From NCBI GenBank assembly GCA_016839515.1, contig JAEOUE010000054.1, positions 1 through 56,250 of the forward strand: DNA of 56,250 bases. The letters are read 5' to 3'. The position numbers were made by a program, and so were the translations under genes. This stretch comes from Candidatus Hodarchaeum mangrovi. Lineage in GTDB: Archaea; Asgardarchaeota; Heimdallarchaeia; Hodarchaeales; Hodarchaeaceae. This document shows, in pieces, positions 1 through 8,605 of this stretch (positions are counted from its first letter, which is position 1; each line of letters begins with the position of its first letter). A model generated the notes under the pieces. It saw nothing but the letters and a program-made list of their open reading frames with translations. It made no database searches and was not told where the DNA came from.

Positions 1-250
1 AAAGTTTTTCAATTTTTAACTTCTAAGGGGATGTTTGATGTCTATAATTTCGAACGTATTCATATTGTTTAAACTGCATCATGATTCTATCGAAAACTGT
101 GTTTTAACTCTAAATGTTTTTAACTTTGTTATATTCTTATACATCTAGAATCTAAAATATCAGCCCAGTCTACTAGAAATTGTTAGAATAGTGATAATAT
201 TAAAAATATAGAAAGATTTTTCCCTATATCCAGCTTTGCTCTTGCCTTAA
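1..250. other. non-coding stretch downstream of the coiled-coil/zinc-ribbon gene
   Basis: No coding region is visible. On the minus strand a short AT-rich hairpin (about 229-206, ATATA/TATAT and GAAA/TTTC arms with a GG bulge) follows the zinc-ribbon reading frame and runs into a T-rich stretch, so it may be a 3' end. I looked here for a selenocysteine insertion element and saw no convincing consensus. The left part could be a promoter region for a gene outside the window. Confidence 0.4.
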
Positions 251-313
251 TTAATTTTTTTTTTTACCACAATTACTACAGGTAAAATCTGCAGGTTTTC
301 CACAATACAATCA
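251..313 (-). other. in-frame TGA followed by a zinc-ribbon reading frame
   Basis: The 273-residue coiled-coil gene stops at TGA (313-311). The same frame continues for 18 codons, LYCGKPADFTCSNCGKKKN, to a TAA at 253-251. Three cysteines of a CxxC-x8-CxxC mini zinc ribbon are present. The missing first cysteine falls exactly on the TGA codon (TGA-Leu-Tyr-Cys). This is seen directly. Possible explanations are selenocysteine, readthrough, a nonsense mutation from TGT/TGC, or a base-call error. No SECIS-like element was recognised downstream. Confidence 0.6.
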
Positions 314-1132
314 TTCTTTAGCACGCTGTGATTTAACAATAAAGGCAGTCATCCTCTTCATTTCTTTTTCCATGCTATCTAGTTGAGTATTGATTTTCGT
401 TTGGACTGCAGTGTCAATTTCCTGTTGAATTACTTGTGGTAATGCAGAAAGATTTTGATTCATTCTTTCAATAGAGGTTGTGAGTCTTTGCAAGCTTTCA
501 TCTTGAAATGCCATTCGTTCGGCAACAGAAGTTTTTAGCTCGTTTACTGAGGCTTCTAGATAAATAACGATTCGATCTCTTAGAGATGATAATTCTACTT
601 GAATGATCGCATTTACACGGTCTCGGAGATCTCCAACGGTAGCGAGTTGGTCAGCTTGATTCTCGAGCAACGAATTCAATCCACTTTCAATTTGCTGCAA
701 TGCATCATTAATCATTAGAAAATTAGTTATACTAGCTTCATATTGTTCCTTTGTTTTCTCTGTTGAGGTCTTCACCATGTCACTTATTTGTAAAGAAAGA
801 TTTCGCATATTTCCAACGACATCTTCCACGTAACTAACTTTAATAAACTTCAGATCGTCTCGTGTCTCTTTAGCTAGAGATTCAAATGCCTTCTGAAATG
901 ACGAAATAGATTGTTCTAGGGTTTGAATGATCTGAGGTAATGTCTGAATCGAATTCTGTAAAGTTCCACTTATTCTTGTATTTTGAATTTCTTGAGATAA
1001 TTGATCAGTTGTTGATTTAAGATCTCCAATCGAAGCAACCATTATTTTTAAAGATGAAGTGATTTCACCAAATCTTCCCATCATTTCTTTTGTTAATTGT
1101 TCAATAGTTCTCAGTGTTTCCTCGATTCCCAT
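311..1132 (-). CDS. coiled-coil protein, C-terminal zinc ribbon interrupted by TGA
   Basis: Family not recognised. The 273 residues are almost wholly helical with heptad-like spacing throughout, as in a long parallel coiled coil. There is no membrane segment or signal peptide, so it should be cytosolic. The start ATG has a strong GGTGAGGT site 7 bases upstream. The gene is last in a leftward cluster with an FtsZ/tubulin-like GTPase and a giant coiled-coil protein, which suggests a filament-binding or scaffold role (inference). The frame continues past the TGA into a zinc ribbon, so the intact product may be 292 residues with a metal-binding C terminus. The 153-base gap to the upstream gene leaves room for its own promoter. 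Confidence 0.8.
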   Translation of the reverse strand: MGIEETLRTIEQLTKEMMGRFGEITSSLKIMVASIGDLKSTTDQLSQEIQNTRISGTLQNSIQTLPQIIQTLEQSISSFQKAFESLAKETRDDLKFIKVSYVEDVVGNMRNLSLQISDMVKTSTEKTKEQYEASITNFLMINDALQQIESGLNSLLENQADQLATVGDLRDRVNAIIQVELSSLRDRIVIYLEASVNELKTSVAERMAFQDESLQRLTTSIERMNQNLSALPQVIQQEIDTAVQTKINTQLDSMEKEMKRMTAFIVKSQRAKE

Positions 1133-1285
1133 ATTAAAACCTCACCAATTGTTTTTTATCTTTAAATAATATCTCAGGATCGTTTTTATTATATTTAGTG
1201 CTCAAATAATTTGTTTCAATAAGGATTTTTTGGTGTATAAAATATGCTATGACTTGGTCCATCGTATCATATATGAAAGTCCATC

Positions 1286-2332
1286 CTATTTTAAACGTCT
1301 TAAATAACGAACATATCTTTCATTGGCTAAAAGAGAATCATTGATTTTATGGATAAGAATCATTGTTTCTGAATAAAGAAATTGTCTGAATTCATCTTGT
1401 GGATACATTTTCATTTCCTGATAACAAGATTTAACAATATTAAACGAAACGTTTGGAATTCGTGTTTCCAAGTCACCTGGGCCAAGATTAAAACCCCGTA
1501 GTACATTCATTGACACTCTTAGTGAGTCGGAAAGATTTCTTTTGCCCAATAAAAATGCAGAGACATTAAAAAAATATTGTTTAATTATATCTTGGACTTC
1601 TTCTTTTTCAAAAGGGAGAATTTCCTTTCCAGTTTCATCAGGAAACAACTTTTTTAAATTCTGTAACAAACGAGCTGATGGAGCTTCTCTTAATAACTTC
1701 TCGATCAGTTCCTGTAACTTTTGGGAAGGGATCTGGTATATTTCATGATTAGGAACATCATTTATTTCCTTTTGAATTCTAAATCGAAAAATCTCTTTAC
1801 AGCCTTCAAAATAATAATAGGGAAACGCAATATGAGACAGATTGGTATAGTTATCCATAAATGATCTCAATGATTCTATCAATCCCCAAGAATCGGTATA
1901 ATATGGATCTAAGTCAAAAACACCTATTTGTTCTTTTGCAGCTATAATAGGTTTTGATTGATCATTTACTTCCATTATTAAAGTTTCTTTTGGAATGTCT
2001 GTTTCAAGTAACCCATCTAATTTTGATTGAAGAGTTGTTATTTTTTCTATCAACTGTAAATCAGAATCAGGTTGAGCCTGAAGCGCTATAATGAAATCAT
2101 TAATTAATCGTACTTCTCGCATAATATCTTCTGGCACAGGTAGGGATTCTGATAGTTTTAGAAGGATTTTTATTGTGAGATTTAGGGTAAGGACATTTAA
2201 TCCTACTAAAGTATTAATTTTTTCTCCCATATTTCCTCGTGATTTCCAAAACTCTGTTTTTAAATCAGAAGGCAGAGATATTGAGGAAGAAGCATTATGA
2301 GGGTCAGTAGGAGGTGAATTTTTTTCATCCAC
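1286..2332 (-). CDS. uncharacterised helical protein next to FtsZ-like gene
   Basis: Family not recognised. The 348-residue protein is predominantly helical, with a polar, Ser/Pro-rich N terminus (about residues 1-22) that looks disordered. Apolar helices around 40-65 and 240-265 are too amphipathic to call membrane spans with confidence. No catalytic motif is evident. The first codon is GTG, 14 bases after the stop of the FtsZ-like gene, so the two are almost certainly co-transcribed. That placement suggests a partner of the tubulin-superfamily protein, such as an adaptor or regulator (inference only). Confidence 0.75.
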   Translation of the reverse strand: MDEKNSPPTDPHNASSSISLPSDLKTEFWKSRGNMGEKINTLVGLNVLTLNLTIKILLKLSESLPVPEDIMREVRLINDFIIALQAQPDSDLQLIEKITTLQSKLDGLLETDIPKETLIMEVNDQSKPIIAAKEQIGVFDLDPYYTDSWGLIESLRSFMDNYTNLSHIAFPYYYFEGCKEIFRFRIQKEINDVPNHEIYQIPSQKLQELIEKLLREAPSARLLQNLKKLFPDETGKEILPFEKEEVQDIIKQYFFNVSAFLLGKRNLSDSLRVSMNVLRGFNLGPGDLETRIPNVSFNIVKSCYQEMKMYPQDEFRQFLYSETMILIHKINDSLLANERYVRYLRRLK

Positions 2333-2346
2333 TTGTTTCCAGCACC

Positions 2347-3723
2347 TTATGTTGATTTCTGTTCTGGTGTAATGTAATAACCAAATAATTTCTCAAGATC
2401 ATTTACCGCGTTAATTAATTCTTCTCGGGTTGTACCTTTTGAACGCTTGAACCAATGTTGTTTTAACTCGGAGTCACCGCTATGTAGTTGGATCAATGAT
2501 TTGGCCTCTTCTAGAATGTCATGAAGTTCTGGAATCTTTGGAAGACCGAATAAGAGAAGTAAGGAAGCTTTGGTGGCATCATCATCATAAGCACAATAAG
2601 TTGGAGAAATACTTGCTCCTTTAGCTAAAAAAGGCGTAAGAGATTTTTTTAGAAAAGGATCAAATTCAACCCGAGCAATATCCCGGGATCCACTCAATAC
2701 AGAAAATACCGATGAAGCAGCAGGGTTATTACCCATATTGGTAAGACTACAGTTTGAAACTGTATATTCAATTGCTGTATTGAGCTGTGATCCCATTCCT
2801 CCGACTTCAGGAAAGACAGTTAAATCATTAAACATAGCAGGAACTACAACACTATCAAGTTTTAACGCAAAATCTCCGATATCAGTAGTTGGAAGTACCT
2901 CTTTTCCTATTTCAGGGACTCCAGGCGAAAGCATTTCAGCAATTGATTCCAACGCAAGAGGATTTATTAACTCCACAAATTGTTCTTCGAGTTGAGTTGG
3001 AAACTCATTAGAATCTTGTCCTAATATTATTGGAGTTGTTGACTTTAATTTCTCTTTACTTAAATCAGCTAAATCATTTCCAGTTTGTCTGCTTAAAAGA
3101 TCTACAGATTCTCCTCTTTGCATACTAAGCACCCGTTCAAGCATTGTTCGATTAGAAAGAAGAAGTATTAGATCAGGACCCATGTTTCCCTCTTCTAGCT
3201 GCAAACGAAGAAGCTTTGACAAAGCCCAAACACTATTCACAGCTTCACTTGACTGGTTATTGAATGGTAGAACACCAAAAACATAAATGAAAATCTTCCG
3301 TTTTTCTTGTTCTGCAAATCTTTTTCTTAACAAACGAATTAACGCAGGAGTTCCTCCACAACCTGTTCCCCCTCCAAAACTAGTGAAAATGCAAAATCCA
3401 CTGATTCCTTCGTATCCGAGCGCTTGTAATTGATTGAGTATAATATCTTCTGAGCTAATAACTGCATCAAATCCCGCAGAAAATTTCCCACCCACACCAA
3501 TTTCAGCATCAGAATAAAGTAAAGTTCGTTTCGACGATATTGAATATTTTTGTCTTGCTTTAAGCAAATCACCCCGATCCGTGTTCATTACTAAATATTC
3601 ACGAATTCGTGGTGGAAGTTCACCTTTTTTAGATCTAGCTAGGTAGCTCCCTACAAGATTGCTACCACATTCCCCTAAACCTATACAGAATACCTGTGAA
3701 GTATTTGAATTAACAGTTTCCAT
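2347..3723 (-). CDS. FtsZ/tubulin-superfamily GTPase (divergent)
   Basis: The nucleotide-binding half carries the superfamily motifs in order. Counted from an in-frame TTG four codons upstream, these are a first loop GLGECGSN (about 19-26), a T2/T3 region NTDRGD (51-56) and GVGGKFSAG (80-88), and the signature GGGTGCG (121-127) that binds GTP phosphates. The T7 region has TTDIGDF, which keeps the Asp-x-x-Asp pair needed for hydrolysis on polymerisation but has Thr where FtsZ has Asn. This suggests an active, polymerising GTPase. It is too divergent to call FtsZ1, FtsZ2 or CetZ by eye. I chose the ATG at 3723 because GGTAAT precedes it. It sits between a 1171-residue coiled-coil gene (81 bases upstream) and a helical gene (14 bases downstream). 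Confidence 0.88.
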   Translation of the reverse strand: METVNSNTSQVFCIGLGECGSNLVGSYLARSKKGELPPRIREYLVMNTDRGDLLKARQKYSISSKRTLLYSDAEIGVGGKFSAGFDAVISSEDIILNQLQALGYEGISGFCIFTSFGGGTGCGGTPALIRLLRKRFAEQEKRKIFIYVFGVLPFNNQSSEAVNSVWALSKLLRLQLEEGNMGPDLILLLSNRTMLERVLSMQRGESVDLLSRQTGNDLADLSKEKLKSTTPIILGQDSNEFPTQLEEQFVELINPLALESIAEMLSPGVPEIGKEVLPTTDIGDFALKLDSVVVPAMFNDLTVFPEVGGMGSQLNTAIEYTVSNCSLTNMGNNPAASSVFSVLSGSRDIARVEFDPFLKKSLTPFLAKGASISPTYCAYDDDATKASLLLLFGLPKIPELHDILEEAKSLIQLHSGDSELKQHWFKRSKGTTREELINAVNDLEKLFGYYITPEQKST

Positions 3724-3804
3724 TTTTATTACCAATTGATATCTTTCTATTCTTTCTTCAAATTTCTCATCTTTATGTTCGTTTACTATATAAGAATGCT
3801 AGAT

Positions 3805-6800
3805 TTACAGTAGTGACACTCCAGTTTTCAATTCAATAAATAATCTCATCGCTAAGGATAGATAGGCGCGAATTACTCTATTATTAGGATATGTTTCCGA
3901 TATCTTTTTTTCTATTTCCTTGAATTGTCGAATATTTTCTTCTGGGCTGTCTGTTGGAATATATCTAGGACGAAACATCCTTATTGCCCTATGCCACTTA
4001 TTTAGCTGAATTGCAACCTTCTTCCATTCTTCACGTTGATCATCAATTTGGGGAAGTAGTTCTAAAATGAAACGTAAATCATGTGATGACATTAATTCTT
4101 CCCGATCATTTACCAACTTTGACAAAGGGAAAATTTTCTTAGATGCTTCTTTTGTATAATGTTTGTATACTTCTTGTATATTAGAATAATATTCAAATTT
4201 CCCTAGTTCAGATTGAACCACAGCATTTTGTTCTTTTTCTATTTGTTTGACAATATTAATTATAATTTGCCGGACTCCAGCTAATTCTAAGATAGCTTTT
4301 GTTAATCTACCGACATGGTTAGTAGCTGCGGTCTCCTGAAATTTGTTTAAGTACATTAAATCAATACGTTCATCATGTCTTAGATCTTTTTGATAATTTA
4401 AAAAGAGATATTCAATAGTCTCTTGAATTTCAGTTATATATTTCGTTCCCATATCTCTTATAGCCTTACATGCTTTAGAATCGTTTTGTAATTGATCAAT
4501 TTCTACAAAAACTTCTGTAATCTCTTTGAGTTGAACATCTTCTTGATTTTTCACAATAATTTGGCTAAATCGTTCAATATAATGCCCGACATATTCGATG
4601 ATATTTATTCCAACTTCTTTCAAATCATTTACATTTTTTAAGACATTTCGTGATTCATTGACTGCTTGTGATAACAAGATAGCAACAATTTCAGTGTCAT
4701 ACAAATAAATTAATTGTCGTAATTTGTGAGCAAGACGTTCATGGGAAACCTCTTCAGGTTCAAAATTTGATATTTTTTCTTCTGCACTAAATATTACTGG
4801 ATCAAGGGGTGCAATTTCGTTAATTCTTGGTAAGCTTACCCTAATCCAGTTATATAAATTCTGATGAAGCTTAGCAAGGGAATCTTTTGCCATCTGGAGG
4901 CTTTCAAGACTATAACTTTCGAAAATGTTAACTAAACGAACAATATCCTTGTGAGTCTTAATTTCTTCCATCCGTTCTTTCATTAAATCAACTGTTTTAT
5001 CAAAAAACTCTGCATACTGTCGTGGGAGTTTGGAATAGTCTTGAATATGAGAAGAAATTTCTCTTTCCATTTGTTCTGCAAGTGTTGCAGATTTACGTTC
5101 AATGTAAGACTTTAATTGCCAATATTCTGTTAATGCTTCAGAATAATCAAGATTTTCAAATTCTCTCTCTGGTGTATAAGAAACTAAGACCTTTTGGGCC
5201 TTAAATAATCTATAAAGTCGTTTATCAACACCCTCTAAGCTTTCTAACCGTGTTTTTAACTCAACTAATATCTCATTTTTATTTTCTTCAATTTTTTCCA
5301 AGAATGAGATATAATCCCGAATTATTGATTCGATATCACCTGCTTCAGCGTATTTATCAACCAATGAAACTATTTCATTACGTTTTTCACGTAAATCATA
5401 TTGTGTTTCGATTGGAAGAAGAGGAAAAGGGATTGTTTTCAGATTTTCCCGAACACGGGTGGATATTTTATATTTCCAAACAGGAATTTTTTCGTATTCA
5501 TCCAATAACTCTTGAATTGAGCCTTCTGAAGCCACATTAATATCTTCACGGAACGCTTTAAGATCATCAAAGACTAAAGGAGGGACATGAGATTTCAATT
5601 TGGGAGGAATTGTCTCCAAACTTATTAGCTGATTAAGAATAGGGTGAATTTCACTATCAATAGCATTCCAAAGTTCATTTTTAATGCTTTGATTGAGACG
5701 ATTTAAACTCTCAATCTCTTTAACAAGTTCTCTTATCTCAATATCATCAGAGCTTTTTTGCGCTTTTATTACTTCGATCTTTTCTTTAAGATCATTCGAG
5801 AGAATTTTTTGGATACTTTCGCGAGAATCATAAAGATTTATCAAATTTTGACGTAAACTTTGCTGTGCAGGTTTTGAAAAGAAAGCAACGAGTCGAGTTT
5901 CCCATTCCTTAATTTCTCGTGCCTTATTAACTAATTCACTTGTAGTAAGGGAATCAAAATCCTTTATTGTTGGAATTGGAGGCCCATTACTGACATTAAT
6001 CACTTCTTGGATATGTGGATTTTCTAATAAACGGAAAAAGTAGTTTTGACAACCTTCTGCTAATTGAGATTTTAAATCATAAAATCGTTTGATTAAAAAT
6101 ACCCAATTCTGAAGACCCTGAGTTTTTTCAGCTTCCTTTTCAATTTCATGTATATTTTCAACAAAGTTTTCAGGAGTTGGAATTTTCATAGCCCCAATGG
6201 TCTTTGAGGCATTAATTAATTCTGCAGTACCTACTAATTTTTTCGCATTTAATAATTGTTGTTGGTACCAAGACCGAATTTTTTCAATATCTTGAATGAT
6301 AATAGGAATCGAAGAAGTAGAAACATCAATTTCTGGAGTTGAGGTATTGCTAATATCCATTGGCTGATCTCCTACAATCTGGAGAATCCTACCAATTTGA
6401 TCTTCTGTCTCGGTTTTAAGTGAAATTTCATAGGTTCGTAATAAATTAATATATTCTTTACTTATATTGTTCAATTGCTTTTCTAAATCAAGTAATTCTT
6501 CAACGGAGATCGTTCCTTCAATTTTTGTTCGAATTTCAAGTAGTTCTTGTTTCAAAATAAGAGGTTTATCTCCTAGATTTAATCCAATAGACTCAACTGT
6601 GTCTAGATGCTGTTGTAGTTCTGAGATCATTTGGATGATTGCAACTTGAATTTTACCTTCGGTTCCTTTTTGTTTTTGTTTCAAATAGGCATTTTCTGTT
6701 TCTAAATCATCATATAATGTTAACAAATCAGGAATAGTCATGACATGTATGCTTGCTTTTGTCATTTTACTAGTTAAACGGATTTTTTCTTCATTAAATT

Positions 6801-7320
6801 CTATGAATTTGCCATATAAATCAACGATTTCGCGGTTAAAAACAAGAGTTGAAAGGGTTTTCCCTCTTAATACTTCGGAAATCTGATTATAAATTTTCAA
6901 AACTGTAGAGCTAAATTTTATAATTTGGTCAGGATTGAAACTCGGAATTTGTAGCTTTCTGATCGCTTCTGTCTCTTGAGGGATAAACTTGGCAATTTCT
7001 TTAATATTATTTGCCAAATCAAAGTAAATTTTTCTAAATCCAACAAGCAACGTATTTAAAAGGTCTTCTGTAAGTTTTTTATACTGAACAAGGTTTTGAT
7101 CAAGAGATTTTTTTAGTCCTCTTTTTTTAAAGAACCCAGCAGTTTTAAGCTCTTTTTCTATTCTTTCAATCTCAATTACTAGTTTCTGGGCCTCATTTAC
7201 TGTTGATACTTGGACTGTGGGGTCAATTGAACGTAATTCAGTTGTTAAATCACGAATAACCACTATCTGAGCCTTGGAAACTAGATCTTTGTTTACCGAT
7301 GACATTTTCCTAGCATCCAT
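3805..7320 (-). CDS. giant coiled-coil/helical protein of the FtsZ-like cluster
   Basis: Family not recognised. The 1171 residues are almost entirely helical, rich in Glu, Lys, Leu, Ile and Gln, with repeated short helical segments broken by Pro-containing turns. It resembles a spectrin- or dynein-stalk-like rod rather than one continuous coiled coil. A basic patch (KKRGLKK) lies near residues 44-50. No P-loop, transmembrane segment or signal peptide was found. It is first in the leftward cluster that continues into the FtsZ/tubulin-like GTPase, so a structural or filament-crosslinking role is a reasonable guess. ATG at 7320 is used; a second ATG six codons in has AGG close upstream and is an alternative. 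Confidence 0.85.
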   Translation of the reverse strand: MDARKMSSVNKDLVSKAQIVVIRDLTTELRSIDPTVQVSTVNEAQKLVIEIERIEKELKTAGFFKKRGLKKSLDQNLVQYKKLTEDLLNTLLVGFRKIYFDLANNIKEIAKFIPQETEAIRKLQIPSFNPDQIIKFSSTVLKIYNQISEVLRGKTLSTLVFNREIVDLYGKFIEFNEEKIRLTSKMTKASIHVMTIPDLLTLYDDLETENAYLKQKQKGTEGKIQVAIIQMISELQQHLDTVESIGLNLGDKPLILKQELLEIRTKIEGTISVEELLDLEKQLNNISKEYINLLRTYEISLKTETEDQIGRILQIVGDQPMDISNTSTPEIDVSTSSIPIIIQDIEKIRSWYQQQLLNAKKLVGTAELINASKTIGAMKIPTPENFVENIHEIEKEAEKTQGLQNWVFLIKRFYDLKSQLAEGCQNYFFRLLENPHIQEVINVSNGPPIPTIKDFDSLTTSELVNKAREIKEWETRLVAFFSKPAQQSLRQNLINLYDSRESIQKILSNDLKEKIEVIKAQKSSDDIEIRELVKEIESLNRLNQSIKNELWNAIDSEIHPILNQLISLETIPPKLKSHVPPLVFDDLKAFREDINVASEGSIQELLDEYEKIPVWKYKISTRVRENLKTIPFPLLPIETQYDLREKRNEIVSLVDKYAEAGDIESIIRDYISFLEKIEENKNEILVELKTRLESLEGVDKRLYRLFKAQKVLVSYTPEREFENLDYSEALTEYWQLKSYIERKSATLAEQMEREISSHIQDYSKLPRQYAEFFDKTVDLMKERMEEIKTHKDIVRLVNIFESYSLESLQMAKDSLAKLHQNLYNWIRVSLPRINEIAPLDPVIFSAEEKISNFEPEEVSHERLAHKLRQLIYLYDTEIVAILLSQAVNESRNVLKNVNDLKEVGINIIEYVGHYIERFSQIIVKNQEDVQLKEITEVFVEIDQLQNDSKACKAIRDMGTKYITEIQETIEYLFLNYQKDLRHDERIDLMYLNKFQETAATNHVGRLTKAILELAGVRQIIINIVKQIEKEQNAVVQSELGKFEYYSNIQEVYKHYTKEASKKIFPLSKLVNDREELMSSHDLRFILELLPQIDDQREEWKKVAIQLNKWHRAIRMFRPRYIPTDSPEENIRQFKEIEKKISETYPNNRVIRAYLSLAMRLFIELKTGVSLL

Positions 7321-7584
7321 AATATAATCTCTTGCTTTCTTTCTTTGAGAAAGCTACTTGTCCATACTATATAATTTAATATTATGCTTAAAACATTCTT
7401 TCACAAATGTCTTACCTTATTAAAATATAATCTAATTCAATTACTTAAAAAATTCTATTCAAATATGCTGTCTATTAATGACTTAATCTGAGTATGAATC
7501 TCTTATCAATTCAAATCAATATACATAAATTCAATAGGATTTATCATTTTATAATCTAAAACTCATCCTTTAATGGTGCTGCTA

Positions 7585-8382
7585 ATGAACCAAGTCTTAA
7601 TAATAGCAATTGGAAATGAATTGCTTTCAGGAAAAACGGTAAACACAAATTCCACTTTTCTAGCAGAAAAATTAACTAATCTTGGATTAACTGTGAAAAA
7701 AATCCTAACTCTTCCAGATGAAAGAGAAATAGTTGTATCAGAATTAACTAATGCCCTAATTAAAAAGAATTATAGAATAATAATAATAACAGGAGGATTA
7801 GGCCCTACTTGGGATGATTCCACGGCGAGTTTTCTAGCTGAGACCTTAAATGTTCCCCTTAAAATCCACCCTGAAGGAATTAATATTGTTACTCAGCGTT
7901 ACCAAGAATTGTATAGAAATGGGTTGGTTGATACAGAGAAAATTACCTCAGCACGAAAGAAGATGGCTTATTTGCCTGTAGGGGCAAAACCCATTTATAA
8001 TCCTGTTGGAACAGCACCAGGTATATATTTTGATCATAAACCTTCCAATTGTTGGATTTTTTGCTTACCTGGAGTTCCTAAAGAAATGCAAGAAATGTTT
8101 TCTATCATTGAACCTCAATTCCATGATATTCAGAAAAAAGAACATTTAGAATTCTACGAAGAAAATCTAATAGTTCCTTTTACTGATGAATCATTGTTAG
8201 CACCTTTTTTAGACCAAGTAAGAGAAAAATTCAATGTTTGGATTAAATCTCTTCCAAAAACATATCAAGAAGGGGAAAATATAATGTTAATCATATCTTT
8301 CTCATCTGATAAGAATGGGGAAGCAAAAAATACGGTTTTAAAGGCAAAAGAATATCTTAATTTATTGATTAAATCAAAATGA
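7585..8382 (+). CDS. CinA-like molybdopterin-binding domain protein
   Basis: Matches the N-terminal domain of CinA (COG1058, MoCF-biosynthesis fold). Visible motifs are GNELLSGKTVNTN near the N terminus, the phosphate-binding TGGLGPTWDD, and LPGVPKEM. The protein has about 265 residues and lacks the C-terminal NMN deamidase domain of bacterial CinA, as is usual for archaeal members. Members of this fold hydrolyse or bind nucleotide pyrophosphates; the archaeal role is not established. The ATG at 7585 is preferred because GGTG lies 6 bases before it; an in-frame ATG is 12 bases upstream. The gene stands alone, diverging from the coiled-coil gene across 250 bases. Confidence 0.85.
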   Translation: MNQVLIIAIGNELLSGKTVNTNSTFLAEKLTNLGLTVKKILTLPDEREIVVSELTNALIKKNYRIIIITGGLGPTWDDSTASFLAETLNVPLKIHPEGINIVTQRYQELYRNGLVDTEKITSARKKMAYLPVGAKPIYNPVGTAPGIYFDHKPSNCWIFCLPGVPKEMQEMFSIIEPQFHDIQKKEHLEFYEENLIVPFTDESLLAPFLDQVREKFNVWIKSLPKTYQEGENIMLIISFSSDKNGEAKNTVLKAKEYLNLLIKSK

Positions 8383-8605
8383 TTTAATTTTTTTTATTTT
8401 GAGATTCATTTTAATCTAGTTTATTATAAATGGTTCATTAGGTATTTATTATTATAGGTTGATTGAGGATAGGCAACTAAAGGCTATTTTTTATTCTTCT
8501 CGTTTTCTAGTGATGAATATCGGTGTGGTCATATATTCAATTATATAAATAAAGATGTACTTTTTTATTATTAAAGGGATTTTGCATTTGGAAAATTGAT
8601 GAAAA

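Noticed and set aside
1..250. SECIS element for the TGA codon
   Set aside because: The only hairpin (about 229-206) is short, AT-rich and lacks the archaeal or eukaryotic SECIS consensus.
5250..5540. open frames on the plus strand within the giant coiled-coil gene
   Set aside because: They have no start signals or recognisable domains and lie opposite a long, consistent minus-strand gene.
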